This document shows, one piece after another, positions 1 to 7,956 of a stretch of DNA of 64,000 bases. Position numbers and translations under genes: made by a program. Every line of letters starts with the position of its first letter. Within the stretch, counting starts at the first letter, position 1. This DNA comes from Amycolatopsis deserti. GTDB taxonomy: Bacteria > Actinomycetota > Actinomycetes > Mycobacteriales > Pseudonocardiaceae. The stretch spans positions 478,088 through 542,087 of the forward strand of contig NZ_BNAU01000005.1 of NCBI RefSeq assembly GCF_014653945.1, in the 5' to 3' direction. The notes below the pieces were generated by a model, which saw only the letters and a program-made list of their open reading frames with translations, made no database searches and was not told the origin of the DNA.

Positions 1-270
1 CACCCCTCGCCGGCCGCGCCCCGCGCCCCACCATCCCTCGCCGGCCGCGCCTGCCATCCCTCGCCGGCCGCGCTCCACCACCCCACGCCAGCCGCACCCC
101 ACCAGCCCACGCCGGCCGCACCCCACCAGCCCACGCCGGCCGCGCTCCACCACCCCACGCCAGCCGCGCCCCGCCACCGCACGCCGGCGCGCCCTGCCAC
201 CCCGCGCCAGGCGCACGCCGCCACCCCACGCCGACCACACCCCACCACCCCGCACCGGCCGCACGTGAAC
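1..270. repeat. Degenerate 24-nt GC-rich minisatellite
   Basis: About eleven head-to-tail copies of a roughly 24-nt unit built around CCACGCCGGCCGC. Copies differ by point changes, and some are 23 nt or shorter, so no reading frame stays in register. This makes a coding repeat unlikely. The array starts at or before the left edge, so its full length is unknown. No gene lies in 1-326 apart from this array and the promoter of the next gene. Confidence 0.75.
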
Positions 271-326
271 GACAACCCGCTTCCGGCCCCATCCGCGACC
301 CGGCCGCCCGTGGCTAGCCTGGAGCC

Positions 327-731
327 ATGACGCCTGGCGAACTCAAACGACTGTGCCTGTCGCTGCCGGGTGCGCGCGAGGAGTTCCCGTTCGGCGAGGC
401 CAACAGCGTCTTCAAGGTCGCGGGCAAGATGTTCGCCCTCAGTCCGCTGGCGTCCAGGCCGCTGCGGGTCAGCCTGAAGTGCGATCCGGACCTCGCCGTG
501 CAGCTGCGCCGCGACCACCCCGCGATCACCGCCGGCTACCACCTCAACAAGCGGCACTGGAACACCGTCGTGCTGGACGGATCGGTCCCCGAGGACCTGG
601 TGCGCGAGATGGTCGAGGACTCCTACGACCTCGTCGTGGCCGGGCTGCCGCGCCGGGAGCAGGAGAAACTCCAGTGGGTCGCGCTCAGCCAGGAGGACGC
701 GCCCCGCGGACCCACTAACCTACGCCGGTGA
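327..731 (+). CDS. MmcQ/YjbR family DNA-binding-like protein
   Basis: A 134-residue protein of the MmcQ/YjbR fold (CyaY-like). The N-terminal pattern LCLSLPGAREEFPFGE, the central VSLKCDPDLAVQLR and the later YHLNKRHWNTVVLDG are characteristic of the family. Members are small proteins of unclear role, often annotated as DNA-binding. The ATG at 327 is 6 nt after a TAGCCT -10-like hexamer (315-320), with GGAG also present at 321-324. The stop overlaps the GTG of the next gene by 4 nt (GTGA at 728-731), so the two are probably cotranscribed and translationally coupled. Confidence 0.85.
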   Translation: MTPGELKRLCLSLPGAREEFPFGEANSVFKVAGKMFALSPLASRPLRVSLKCDPDLAVQLRRDHPAITAGYHLNKRHWNTVVLDGSVPEDLVREMVEDSYDLVVAGLPRREQEKLQWVALSQEDAPRGPTNLRR

Positions 732-3700
732 CCGTCGAGCTGAGCCTGCTGTCGCGCGTCGCCTGCCGCGGGCGGGAGATCACCGCGCCCCGGCTGCGGA
801 ACCTCCTCGCGCTGCTCGCCGCCGACCTGACCACCGGCTGCGGCACCGGCCGGCTCGTCGACGGGCTGTGGCCGGACGAGCAGCCCGACAACCCGGTGAA
901 GGCGCTGCAGATCCTCGTCTCGCGCGCCCGCTCCCAGCTCGGCCCGGACCTGATCGCCAGCACGCCGGCCGGCTACCGCCTCACGCTCGAACCCGCCCAG
1001 GTCGACGCCGCCGCGCTGCTCCAGCACGCCTCCGCCGCCCGCACCGACGATCCCGCGACCGCGCTCGCCGCGGCCGACGCCGGGCTCGCGCTCTGGGACG
1101 GCTCGGCCGACGACGGCCTGGACCCGCTGTCCGCCCTGCGCCGCGAGCGGCAGCCCGCCCACCGCTTCCTGGTCCGGGCCCGCGGGCTGGCGCTGTCCCG
1201 GCTGGGCCGCCACGCCGAGGCGCTCGAACCGCTCACCGCCGCCGCGGCGGACCGGCCGCGGGACGAGGAAGTCCTGCTGGAACTGCTGCGCTCGGAGTCC
1301 GCGACGGCGGGCCCGTCGGCGGCGCTGGCCCGGTTCGAGACCTACCGCCGCGCCCTGCGGGACGACCTCGGCACCGATCCGGGGCCGGATCTGCTGTCCT
1401 GGCAACGGGAAGCGCTCGCCGGCGAGCAGCCCGTGGTCCGGCACGGCATCCCGCACGACCCCAACCCGCTGCTCGGCCGCGCGGACGACATCGCGGCGAT
1501 CACGCAGCTGCTGCGCCGCTCGCGGGTCGCCTCGATCGTCGGCCCCGGCGGCCTGGGCAAGACCCGCCTCGCCCACTCCGTGGGCCGCGATGCCGAACAG
1601 CCGCTCGTCCACTTCGTCGCGCTGGCCGGCGTCCGCGCCGACGAGGACGTCGTGGGTCACGTCGCCACCGTGCTCGGCGTCGGCGAGGCGCGCCGCACGC
1701 CCGGCCTGCTCCCGCCGGACGACCTGACCGGCATCGCCGAGATCCTCGGCGCCGCACCGGCGCTGCTGATCCTGGACAACTGCGAGCAGGTCCTCGACGG
1801 CGTCGCCGACCTGGTCGGCGCACTGGTGTCGATGACCAGGGACCTGCGTGTGCTCACCACCAGCCGCGCGCCGCTGGGGCTGTCCTCGGCGTCGGTGTAC
1901 CCGCTGCCGGAGCTGGACCTGGACACCACGATCGAGCTGTTCACCGAGCGCGCGCGGGCCGCGCGGCCGGACGCGGAACTGCCCGCCGACGTCGTGACCG
2001 ACCTGTGCCGTCACCTCGACGGCCTGCCGCTGGCGGTGGAACTGGCCGCGGCCCGGGTGCGCGTGCTGTCCGTGCCCGAGATCGCCCGGCGCCTGTCCGA
2101 CCGGTTCGCACTGCTGCGCGGCGGCCCGCGCGACGCGCCCCACCGGCACCGCACGCTGCAGGCCGTCGTCGACTGGAGCTGGCACCTCCTCGACGAGCAC
2201 GCGCAGGCGGCGATGCGCACGCTGTCGGTGTTCCCGGGTGGGTTCACCGAGGACGCCGCCCGGCACCTGCTGGGCGATCGCGACACCCTCGACGTGCTCG
2301 AGGAGCTGTGCGGCCAGTCGCTGCTCAAGGTCGTCGACACCCCGGTCGGCGCCCGGTTCCGGATGCTGGAGACGGTGCGCGAGTTCAGCGCCGCCCGCCT
2401 CGACGAGGCCGGCGGGACCGCCCGCGTCGTCGAGGACTTCCTGGCCTGGGCCCGCGATTTCGGTCTGGCGCACCACGAATCGGTGTTCGGCGCCGACCCG
2501 TACACGGCGAGCGAACGGATCCGCACCGAGCAGGACAACCTCGTGAGGGCGATGCGGCTGGGCATCGAGCGCGGGGACGGCCCGACGGTCGCGGCCACGG
2601 CGGCGGCGCTGGGTGCACTGTGGACGGCCGACTCCAACTACTCCCGCCTGGCGGCGCTCACCACGGAAGTGCCCGCGGTGCTCGCGCACTTCCACCCGAA
2701 ACCGGAGTTCGTCGAGGTGACCCGCACCGCCGCGACCGTGTGCGTCACCGCGACCTTCATGCTCCAGGGTCCCCGTGCGGTGCGGTCGCTGCTGGTCCTG
2801 CGGCGGCTGCCCGAGGCGCCGCCGACCACGCTGATCCGGGCGCTGTCCGCGGTCCTGTGCCGGTTCCCCGAGGTCACGCGGTCCGATCGCCGCGTGCTGG
2901 ACGCCCTGTGCGCGAGCGACCAGCCGCTGCTCGCCTACGTCGCGCACGGCGTGGACAGCTACTGGTGGGAGACCGACGGCGACGCCGACCGCGCCCTCGC
3001 CTCGGCGCTGCGGATGCTGGACGTCGCCGGCGTCCCGGACGCGCCCTGGCTGCGGCTGATGGCGCGCGCCCGGCTCGGCGAGCTGCACCTGCAGCGGGGC
3101 GACGCCGGGGAGGCCACCCGGCACCTGGGCGCGGCGATGCGGCTGCTGCTGGATCTCGCGCCCTGGCCGGACACGATCGGCATCCGGTGGGGTCTCATGC
3201 TCGCCGCCCTCCAGGCCGGCGCGGTCGACGAGGCGGAGCGGTGGCTCACCCGGCCCAGCCCGGAGAGCGTCGACGACCGCTTCGACGTCATCACGTTCGA
3301 CCTCGGGGTGCGGGCGGAGATCGCGCCGGCCCGCAACGAGATCGATCACGGGCTGGCGCTGTGGCGGCAGGCGGTGACACGCCAGCGCAACAGCGGTGTG
3401 CTGCCGCTGCGCGAAGCGCCCGGCCTGGATTCGTGGACGCTGGAACTGATTTCGGTGACCGTGATCGCGCACGCGCAGCACGGCCGGCTCGAGCTGGTCC
3501 CCGACCTGGTCGCCGAACTGCCCGCGCTGGTGCCGCCGCTGTTCAGCGAGAGCGCGGCGAAGCTGCCCGCCTACCTGATCGGCATGGCGGTGCGCGGAAC
3601 GGTCCTGCTCGCGCTGGGCATGCTGGCGCTGGACCGCGGCGACACCGGCGGTGTGCGGATGGTGGCGCTGGCCGAGCGGCTGGGTTTCCTGCGCAACTTC

Positions 3701-3853
3701 CAGCCGACGATGTCGCCGGCCGGGTTCCGCGCCGCGGCCGAGAACGCCGACGGGCCGGCGTACGCCGACGCGGTGTCGGAGTACGCCGGCCTGGGCCCGG
3801 ACGAGCTGCGCGCGGCGGCGCTGGAGCTGGTCAGCGCGTTGGTTCGCGGTTGA
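728..3853 (+). CDS. AfsR/SARP-type transcriptional regulator with NB-ARC ATPase
   Basis: A 1041-residue multidomain regulator. Residues 1-90 form an OmpR-like winged helix and about 95-235 a bacterial transcriptional activator (BTAD) domain. An NB-ARC NTPase follows, with a P-loop GPGGLGKT at 272-279 and Walker B LLILD at 346-350. The remaining part is a helical TPR-like sensory region. The architecture matches AfsR-like large SARP regulators of actinomycetes, which activate specialised or stress genes when the NTPase switches state. It is coupled to the YjbR-like gene by a 4-nt overlap. Its last 23 nt overlap the 3' end of the convergent exporter permease gene. The exporter is a possible target, but that is inference. 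Confidence 0.9.
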   Translation: MTVELSLLSRVACRGREITAPRLRNLLALLAADLTTGCGTGRLVDGLWPDEQPDNPVKALQILVSRARSQLGPDLIASTPAGYRLTLEPAQVDAAALLQHASAARTDDPATALAAADAGLALWDGSADDGLDPLSALRRERQPAHRFLVRARGLALSRLGRHAEALEPLTAAAADRPRDEEVLLELLRSESATAGPSAALARFETYRRALRDDLGTDPGPDLLSWQREALAGEQPVVRHGIPHDPNPLLGRADDIAAITQLLRRSRVASIVGPGGLGKTRLAHSVGRDAEQPLVHFVALAGVRADEDVVGHVATVLGVGEARRTPGLLPPDDLTGIAEILGAAPALLILDNCEQVLDGVADLVGALVSMTRDLRVLTTSRAPLGLSSASVYPLPELDLDTTIELFTERARAARPDAELPADVVTDLCRHLDGLPLAVELAAARVRVLSVPEIARRLSDRFALLRGGPRDAPHRHRTLQAVVDWSWHLLDEHAQAAMRTLSVFPGGFTEDAARHLLGDRDTLDVLEELCGQSLLKVVDTPVGARFRMLETVREFSAARLDEAGGTARVVEDFLAWARDFGLAHHESVFGADPYTASERIRTEQDNLVRAMRLGIERGDGPTVAATAAALGALWTADSNYSRLAALTTEVPAVLAHFHPKPEFVEVTRTAATVCVTATFMLQGPRAVRSLLVLRRLPEAPPTTLIRALSAVLCRFPEVTRSDRRVLDALCASDQPLLAYVAHGVDSYWWETDGDADRALASALRMLDVAGVPDAPWLRLMARARLGELHLQRGDAGEATRHLGAAMRLLLDLAPWPDTIGIRWGLMLAALQAGAVDEAERWLTRPSPESVDDRFDVITFDLGVRAEIAPARNEIDHGLALWRQAVTRQRNSGVLPLREAPGLDSWTLELISVTVIAHAQHGRLELVPDLVAELPALVPPLFSESAAKLPAYLIGMAVRGTVLLALGMLALDRGDTGGVRMVALAERLGFLRNFQPTMSPAGFRAAAENADGPAYADAVSEYAGLGPDELRAAALELVSALVRG

Positions 3854-4610
3854 ACAGGGCTTTCGCCCACAGGTAGCCGAGCAGAGCGATGCCCACCCCC
3901 CAGCCGACCGCGGCCCAGCCGTACCAGCCGATCGGCGTGCCGGCGAGCAGCCCGCGCAGGGTCTCGATGACCGCGGTGAACGGCTGGTACTCGGCGAACC
4001 AGCGGATGCCGGCCGGCATCGACTCCAGCGGCACGAAAGCGCTGGACAGGAACGGCAGCAGCAACGTCATCGGCATCACGATGTTGCTCGCGCCCTCGGG
4101 CGTCTTGGAGATCTGGCCGAGCGCGGCGGAGAACCAGCTGAGCCCGAGCGTGAGCAGCAGCAGGACGGCGGCCACGAGCAACCAGTCCCCGACCCCGGCC
4201 GAGCTGCGGAAGCCCAGCAGCAGGGACACGCCGAGGACGATCACCAGGCTCGCCACGGCCTGGATCACGTTGCCCAGGACGTGTCCGGTGAGGACGGACG
4301 CGCGGGCGATCGCCATGGTGCGGAAGCGGGCGACGATGCCCTCGGTCAGGTCGGTGCAGATCGCCACGGCGACCGGCATCGTGGCCGATCCCACGGTCAG
4401 CAGCAGCATCCCGGGCACCAGGTAGGCGAGGTAGTCGCCGCCGGCGGGCCTGCCGGTGAGGCCGGCGCCGATCGCGCCGCCGAAGACGTAGTTGAACAGC
4501 AGGAGCATCAGGATCGGCATCGCGGCGACGCTCAGCGTCAGCGACGGGTAGCGCAGCGCGTGGCGGAGGTTGCGCCGCAGCATGGTGGCGGAGTCGGTGA
4601 GCGCAGGCAT
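3831..4610 (-). CDS. ABC-2 type drug exporter permease (DrrB-like)
   Basis: A 259-residue integral membrane protein with about six hydrophobic helices and the ABC-2 permease pattern. It begins MPALTDSATMLRRNLRHALR, followed by a long hydrophobic helix. It pairs with the ATPase encoded immediately upstream to form a daunorubicin/DrrAB-type exporter. The ATG at 4610 overlaps the ATPase stop by one base (TGATG), which supports this start and indicates translational coupling. The substrate cannot be told from sequence. The 3' end overlaps the convergent SARP gene by 23 nt. Confidence 0.9.
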   Translation of the reverse strand: MPALTDSATMLRRNLRHALRYPSLTLSVAAMPILMLLLFNYVFGGAIGAGLTGRPAGGDYLAYLVPGMLLLTVGSATMPVAVAICTDLTEGIVARFRTMAIARASVLTGHVLGNVIQAVASLVIVLGVSLLLGFRSSAGVGDWLLVAAVLLLLTLGLSWFSAALGQISKTPEGASNIVMPMTLLLPFLSSAFVPLESMPAGIRWFAEYQPFTAVIETLRGLLAGTPIGWYGWAAVGWGVGIALLGYLWAKALFNREPTR

Positions 4611-5566
4611 CAGCGGGAAACCTTCTCTTCCGTGGGGTGGCCGGTCAGGGCGAAGAAGACGTCGTCGAGGTCGGGCGTGTGCACCGCCAGGGCCTCCGGC
4701 TCGATGCCGGCGTGGTCCATGCGGTCGAGCAGGGCGCGCAGCGAGCGGACGCCGCCGTCGCCGGGGATCTGCAGGGTGAGGGCCTCGTCGTCGCGGGAGA
4801 CCTCGCCGAACGTGCGGGCGGCCAGGTCGAGGGTGCGGGCGTCGGCGAAGCGCAGTTCGACGTGCCCGCCGGGGATGCGGCGCTTGAGCTCGGCCGGGCT
4901 TCCCTCGGCGACGAGCACGCCGTGGTCGAGCACCGCGATGCGGTCGGCCAGCTCGTCGGCCTCCTCGAGGTACTGGGTGGTGAGGAAGACGGTGACGCCG
5001 CGGGCGACGAGGTCGCGGATGATGCCCCACATGGTGTGGCGGCTGCGCGGGTCGAGCCCGGTGGTCGGCTCGTCGAGGAAGATGATGCGCGGCTCGCCGA
5101 CCAGGCTCATCGCGAGGTCCAGCCGGCGGCGCATGCCGCCCGAGTAGACCGCGGCGAGTTTCTTGCCCGCCTCGACCAGGTCGAAGCGCTCGAGCAGGTC
5201 CGCGGCCCGGCGGCGGCCCTCGGCCTTGGGCAGGTGGTGCAGGTCGGCCATCAGCCACAGGTTCTCCTCGCCGGTGAGCTTGTTGTCGACGGCGGAGAAC
5301 TGGCCGGTGACACCGATGGCGGCGCGCACCTGATCGGCCTGCGTGGCGAGGTCGTGCCCGGCGATGCGGGCGCTGCCGGAGCCGGCCCGCAGGTAGGTCG
5401 ACAGGATCTGGACCATGGTCGTCTTGCCCGCGCCGTTGGGCCCGAGCAGGGCGAAGATCGAGCCGGCCGGGATGCGCAGATCGATCCCGTCGAGCACGAC
5501 CTTGTCCCCGAACGCCTTGCGCAACCCGGCGACCTCGATGGCCGGGATGGTCGTGGTGGTGGTCAA
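4610..5566 (-). CDS. ABC transporter ATP-binding protein (DrrA-like)
   Basis: A 318-residue ATPase with Walker A GPNGAGKT at 42-49, signature YSGGM at 141-145 and Walker B IIFLDEP at 161-167. A C-terminal extension of about 90 residues is typical of the DrrA group. It energises the ABC-2 permease encoded next to it. The Thr-rich N-terminus follows an AGGAGGGG-type ribosome site just upstream of 5566. The divergent upstream interval to 5665 is short and no partner regulator lies there. Drug or lipid export is the family role; the actual substrate is unknown. Confidence 0.92.
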   Translation of the reverse strand: MTTTTTIPAIEVAGLRKAFGDKVVLDGIDLRIPAGSIFALLGPNGAGKTTMVQILSTYLRAGSGSARIAGHDLATQADQVRAAIGVTGQFSAVDNKLTGEENLWLMADLHHLPKAEGRRRAADLLERFDLVEAGKKLAAVYSGGMRRRLDLAMSLVGEPRIIFLDEPTTGLDPRSRHTMWGIIRDLVARGVTVFLTTQYLEEADELADRIAVLDHGVLVAEGSPAELKRRIPGGHVELRFADARTLDLAARTFGEVSRDDEALTLQIPGDGGVRSLRALLDRMDHAGIEPEALAVHTPDLDDVFFALTGHPTEEKVSR

Positions 5567-5664
5567 AGCCCCCTCCTCGGTGTGAGTTCCGTTGCTGCGA
5601 GGAGCATCGGAGGAGGGAGCTTCAGGCGGGCTTCACCGCGGTTTCAGGGGTGCCGGGAACGGTT

Positions 5665-5904
5665 TCAGCGGGAGCGCCACCAGGCGACGAGCCGCTCGGC
5701 GAACGCGTCGACGTCGGGGGCCAGTCCGTAGTGATCGGCCATCTCGTGGCGGAGGAACTCACGGATGCCGCCCGCATCGGCCCCGCCGCGCAGCCGGGAG
5801 AGCAACGGCCAGATCAGGCAGTCGTACTCGTCGTCGACACAGTCCGCGACGCCGATGGGGTCCCACTCGTTGAGCAGGGCCCGGATCGGTTCGACGGGGA
5901 GCAC
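5665..5904 (-). CDS. Small acidic protein of unknown function
   Basis: A 79-residue protein, begun at a GTG (5904). It is acidic and rich in D/E, L and W, with the patterns NEWDPIGVADCVDDEYDCLIWPLL and a C-terminal DVDAFAERLVAWWRSR (reading continues without repeats). It resembles small DUF1871-like proteins that start with LLNEWDPIGV. There is no signal peptide or membrane segment. A CATACT hexamer 7 nt before the GTG suggests a leaderless transcript. No function is proposed. Confidence 0.65.
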   Translation of the reverse strand: MLPVEPIRALLNEWDPIGVADCVDDEYDCLIWPLLSRLRGGADAGGIREFLRHEMADHYGLAPDVDAFAERLVAWWRSR

Positions 5905-6006
5905 GCCGACCAGTATGGCCGCGCGGAGACGCGAGCGCCCCCGAGGACGGGCCGCCGCAATCCCGTCAGTCGCGTGTAGCGGTCTCGCGACGAAACCCGC
6001 AGGGTG

Positions 6007-6924
6007 TCAACGTCCAGACGGCGACGCGATCCCGCAGGGGTCTCCCGCGCGAGCCACCAGACCGGGTAGCTCGTGCCCGACCTGCTCGGCGAGCCACAGC
6101 GAGCACATCCGCAGCTGGTCGAGGTCGATCCCGGTGTCGTAGCCCATGCCTTCCAGGAGGTAGACCAGATCCTCGGTCGCGATGTTGCCTGTCGCTCCCG
6201 GCGCGAACGGGCAACCTCCCAACCCGCCCAACGACGCGTCCAACACTGTCGCGCCTGCCTCGACAGCAGCGAGCGCGTTGGCATAACCGGTGTTCCTGGT
6301 GTTGTGGAAATGACAGCCGATGACCCGACCGGGTGAAGCGAGAGCGCCGACCAGCCTGCGAACCTGCCGGGGTACTCCGGTCCCGATCGAATCGGCCAGA
6401 ACGAGTTCGTCCGGCCCGGCCGCCAGAACTTTCTCCGCGATGGCGAGGACGGACTCGGGCGGCACTCGCCCTTCGAACGGACAACCGAATGACACCGCCA
6501 AGCTGATCGTGCACCGAAGACCGTCCCGACGCGCGCTCTCCACCAGTCGGAGAGCGAGGTCCAGAGCCGCGGATACACACGTGCTTTGATTGCGCTCGGC
6601 GAACGCGTCGGTCACCGGCAACCCGTAGCGAATTTCGTCCACGCCGGCGTCAAGGGCGCGGCGGTAACCGCGTGCATTGAGCACCAACGCTGCCCATCGC
6701 ACATCGCTCGTGCGGTCGATCGATCGGAGCACCGCTTCGGCTCCGGCCATCGCCGGAACCCGGTCGTCGCGGACGAAGCTGACCGCTTCGACTCGCCGCA
6801 ATCCTGCCGCGGCCAGCCGGTCGCACAGCTCGGCACGCACTGACGGCTCCAGCACTCGACGCTCGTTCTGCAGTCCGTCCCGTGGACCGACGTCGCACAC
6901 CGACACCTTCCCGAGCACGTGCAC
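6007..6924 (-). CDS. Hydroxymethylglutaryl-CoA lyase
   Basis: A 305-residue DRE-TIM metallolyase. Residues 11-21 read DVGPRDGLQNE, the metal and substrate site of HMG-CoA lyases. FGCPFEG lies near 146-152, CHFHNTRNTG near 204-213 contains the metal-binding His residues, and GGLGGCPFAPGATGN carries the catalytic Cys238. These features fit cleavage of HMG-CoA to acetyl-CoA and acetoacetate (leucine catabolism) or a close 3-hydroxyacyl-CoA analogue. It is divergent from the CitE-like/acyltransferase pair and shares their lower-GC texture, which sets this stretch apart from the flanks. No isovaleryl-CoA or methylcrotonyl-CoA genes are nearby, so the substrate may differ. Confidence 0.88.
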   Translation of the reverse strand: MHVLGKVSVCDVGPRDGLQNERRVLEPSVRAELCDRLAAAGLRRVEAVSFVRDDRVPAMAGAEAVLRSIDRTSDVRWAALVLNARGYRRALDAGVDEIRYGLPVTDAFAERNQSTCVSAALDLALRLVESARRDGLRCTISLAVSFGCPFEGRVPPESVLAIAEKVLAAGPDELVLADSIGTGVPRQVRRLVGALASPGRVIGCHFHNTRNTGYANALAAVEAGATVLDASLGGLGGCPFAPGATGNIATEDLVYLLEGMGYDTGIDLDQLRMCSLWLAEQVGHELPGLVARAGDPCGIASPSGR

Positions 6925-6960
6925 TCCTCACCATCGCGATGCGCTAGATGAAACTAATGG

Positions 6961-6989
6961 TTCACTCTACGATACGTAGGCGGTATGCT
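6961..6989 (+). promoter_or_regulatory. Promoter with embedded palindromic operator, CitE/acyltransferase operon
   Basis: TTCACT (6961-6966) and TATGCT (6984-6989) are separated by 17 nt. The spacer contains the perfect palindrome CTACG-ATA-CGTAG (6967-6979). A repressor bound there would block RNA polymerase. No regulator gene is adjacent, so the binding protein is unknown. A start near 6996 would leave a leader of about 115 nt before the ATG at 7111. Confidence 0.5.
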
Positions 6990-7110
6990 CGGGTCAATGC
7001 CCCAACGGCTCGTGGCGGCGGAACTGGACCTCTGGATCGCAGCTCGGCACGTTGACATTGTCATGCCACGCCCAGTCAGACAGGACACGCCGACAACATC
7101 TGGAGTGTTG

Positions 7111-7956
7111 ATGTTCCGCAGCACAACCGGCGTCGCTCACGCCCGCAGTCTGCTGTTCGTCCCGGCGCATCGTCCCGAACTGTTCGAGAAGGCCTACCGC
7201 AGTGGAGCCGATGCGATCGTCATGGACTTGGAGGACGGGGTCGCCGAAAATTTGAAGGACAGCGCCCGAGAACATGTACGGGAGTGGATAGCCAACGACG
7301 AGACCGCCGTCGTCCGCATCAACGGTCCCGACACCAGATGGTTCGAGGAAGATCTCAGGATGGTACAGAAGCATCAGGCCGCCGTGATGATCCCGAAACC
7401 ACAAAGCGCTTCGGAAGTTCTCGCGATATCGAAAGAACTTCCCGACGGCTCGTGCATCATCCCGCTACTGGAGACAGCGGCTGGAATCCTGGCGGCCGCG
7501 GAAATCTGCCGGGTGCAAGGGGTCGCACGAGCGGCCTTCGGGAACGGGGACATGGCATTGGACCTCGGCGCGGACGGAACCTCATGGCCGGCACTGCTGC
7601 ACGCGAGATCGACCATTGTCACGGCGTCGGCGGCAGCTGGAATAGCCGGTCCGTTGGACGGAGCGACGACATCTCTGACAGACCAGGAAATTCTCCGCGA
7701 GGACTCGGTCCACGCTCGAGCGCTCGGCTTCACCGGCCGCATCTGTGTACATCCGAGTCAAGTTCGCCTGGTCAACGATGCGTTCACCCCGACCGATGCC
7801 GAAGCAGCTCACGCTCGCGCCATTCTGGACAAGGCAGACGGCGGATCTGTCACGGCACTGGATGGCAAACTGATCGGCAAACCGATGGTGGAACGCGCTC
7901 GACAAACGTTGCGGAACTGGGAACGCCACCGGTCGAAGCAGACACAGGACACATGA
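7111..7956 (+). CDS. CitE-like acyl-CoA lyase (HpcH/HpaI family)
   Basis: A 281-residue TIM-barrel protein of the citrate lyase beta / malyl-CoA lyase family. It shows RSLLFVPAHRPELFEKA, the metal-site pattern ADAIVMDLEDGV, VRINGPDTRW, and a C-terminal CVHPSQVRLVNDAF typical of CitE-like enzymes. The family cleaves or forms (3S)-malyl-CoA, citramalyl-CoA or citryl-thioester bonds. The start is set at ATG 7111, where GGAG lies 5 nt upstream and the protein begins just before the conserved strand. An in-frame ATG at 6985 would add 42 unconserved residues. Its stop overlaps the acyltransferase ATG by 4 nt, so the two products are made together. Codon use is less GC-biased than in the flanking genes. 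Confidence 0.85.
   Translation: MFRSTTGVAHARSLLFVPAHRPELFEKAYRSGADAIVMDLEDGVAENLKDSAREHVREWIANDETAVVRINGPDTRWFEEDLRMVQKHQAAVMIPKPQSASEVLAISKELPDGSCIIPLLETAAGILAAAEICRVQGVARAAFGNGDMALDLGADGTSWPALLHARSTIVTASAAAGIAGPLDGATTSLTDQEILREDSVHARALGFTGRICVHPSQVRLVNDAFTPTDAEAAHARAILDKADGGSVTALDGKLIGKPMVERARQTLRNWERHRSKQTQDT

Noticed and set aside
1-270. Possible CRISPR array
   Set aside because: The units are head to tail without unique spacers and vary by small indels.
623-3481. A long open frame (about 950 codons) antisense to the SARP regulator
   Set aside because: High GC content keeps the complementary frames free of stops. The product is low in complexity (Arg, Gly and Gln rich) and shows no family resemblance, while the plus strand has clear domains.
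728-5566. Edge of an antibiotic cluster (SARP plus drug exporter)
   Set aside because: No biosynthetic genes accompany them; regulator and exporter alone do not support a cluster.
5905-6006. Small RNA or attachment site at the island edge
   Set aside because: I looked for a tRNA end, direct repeat or integrase trace beside the 6-9 kb island and saw none.
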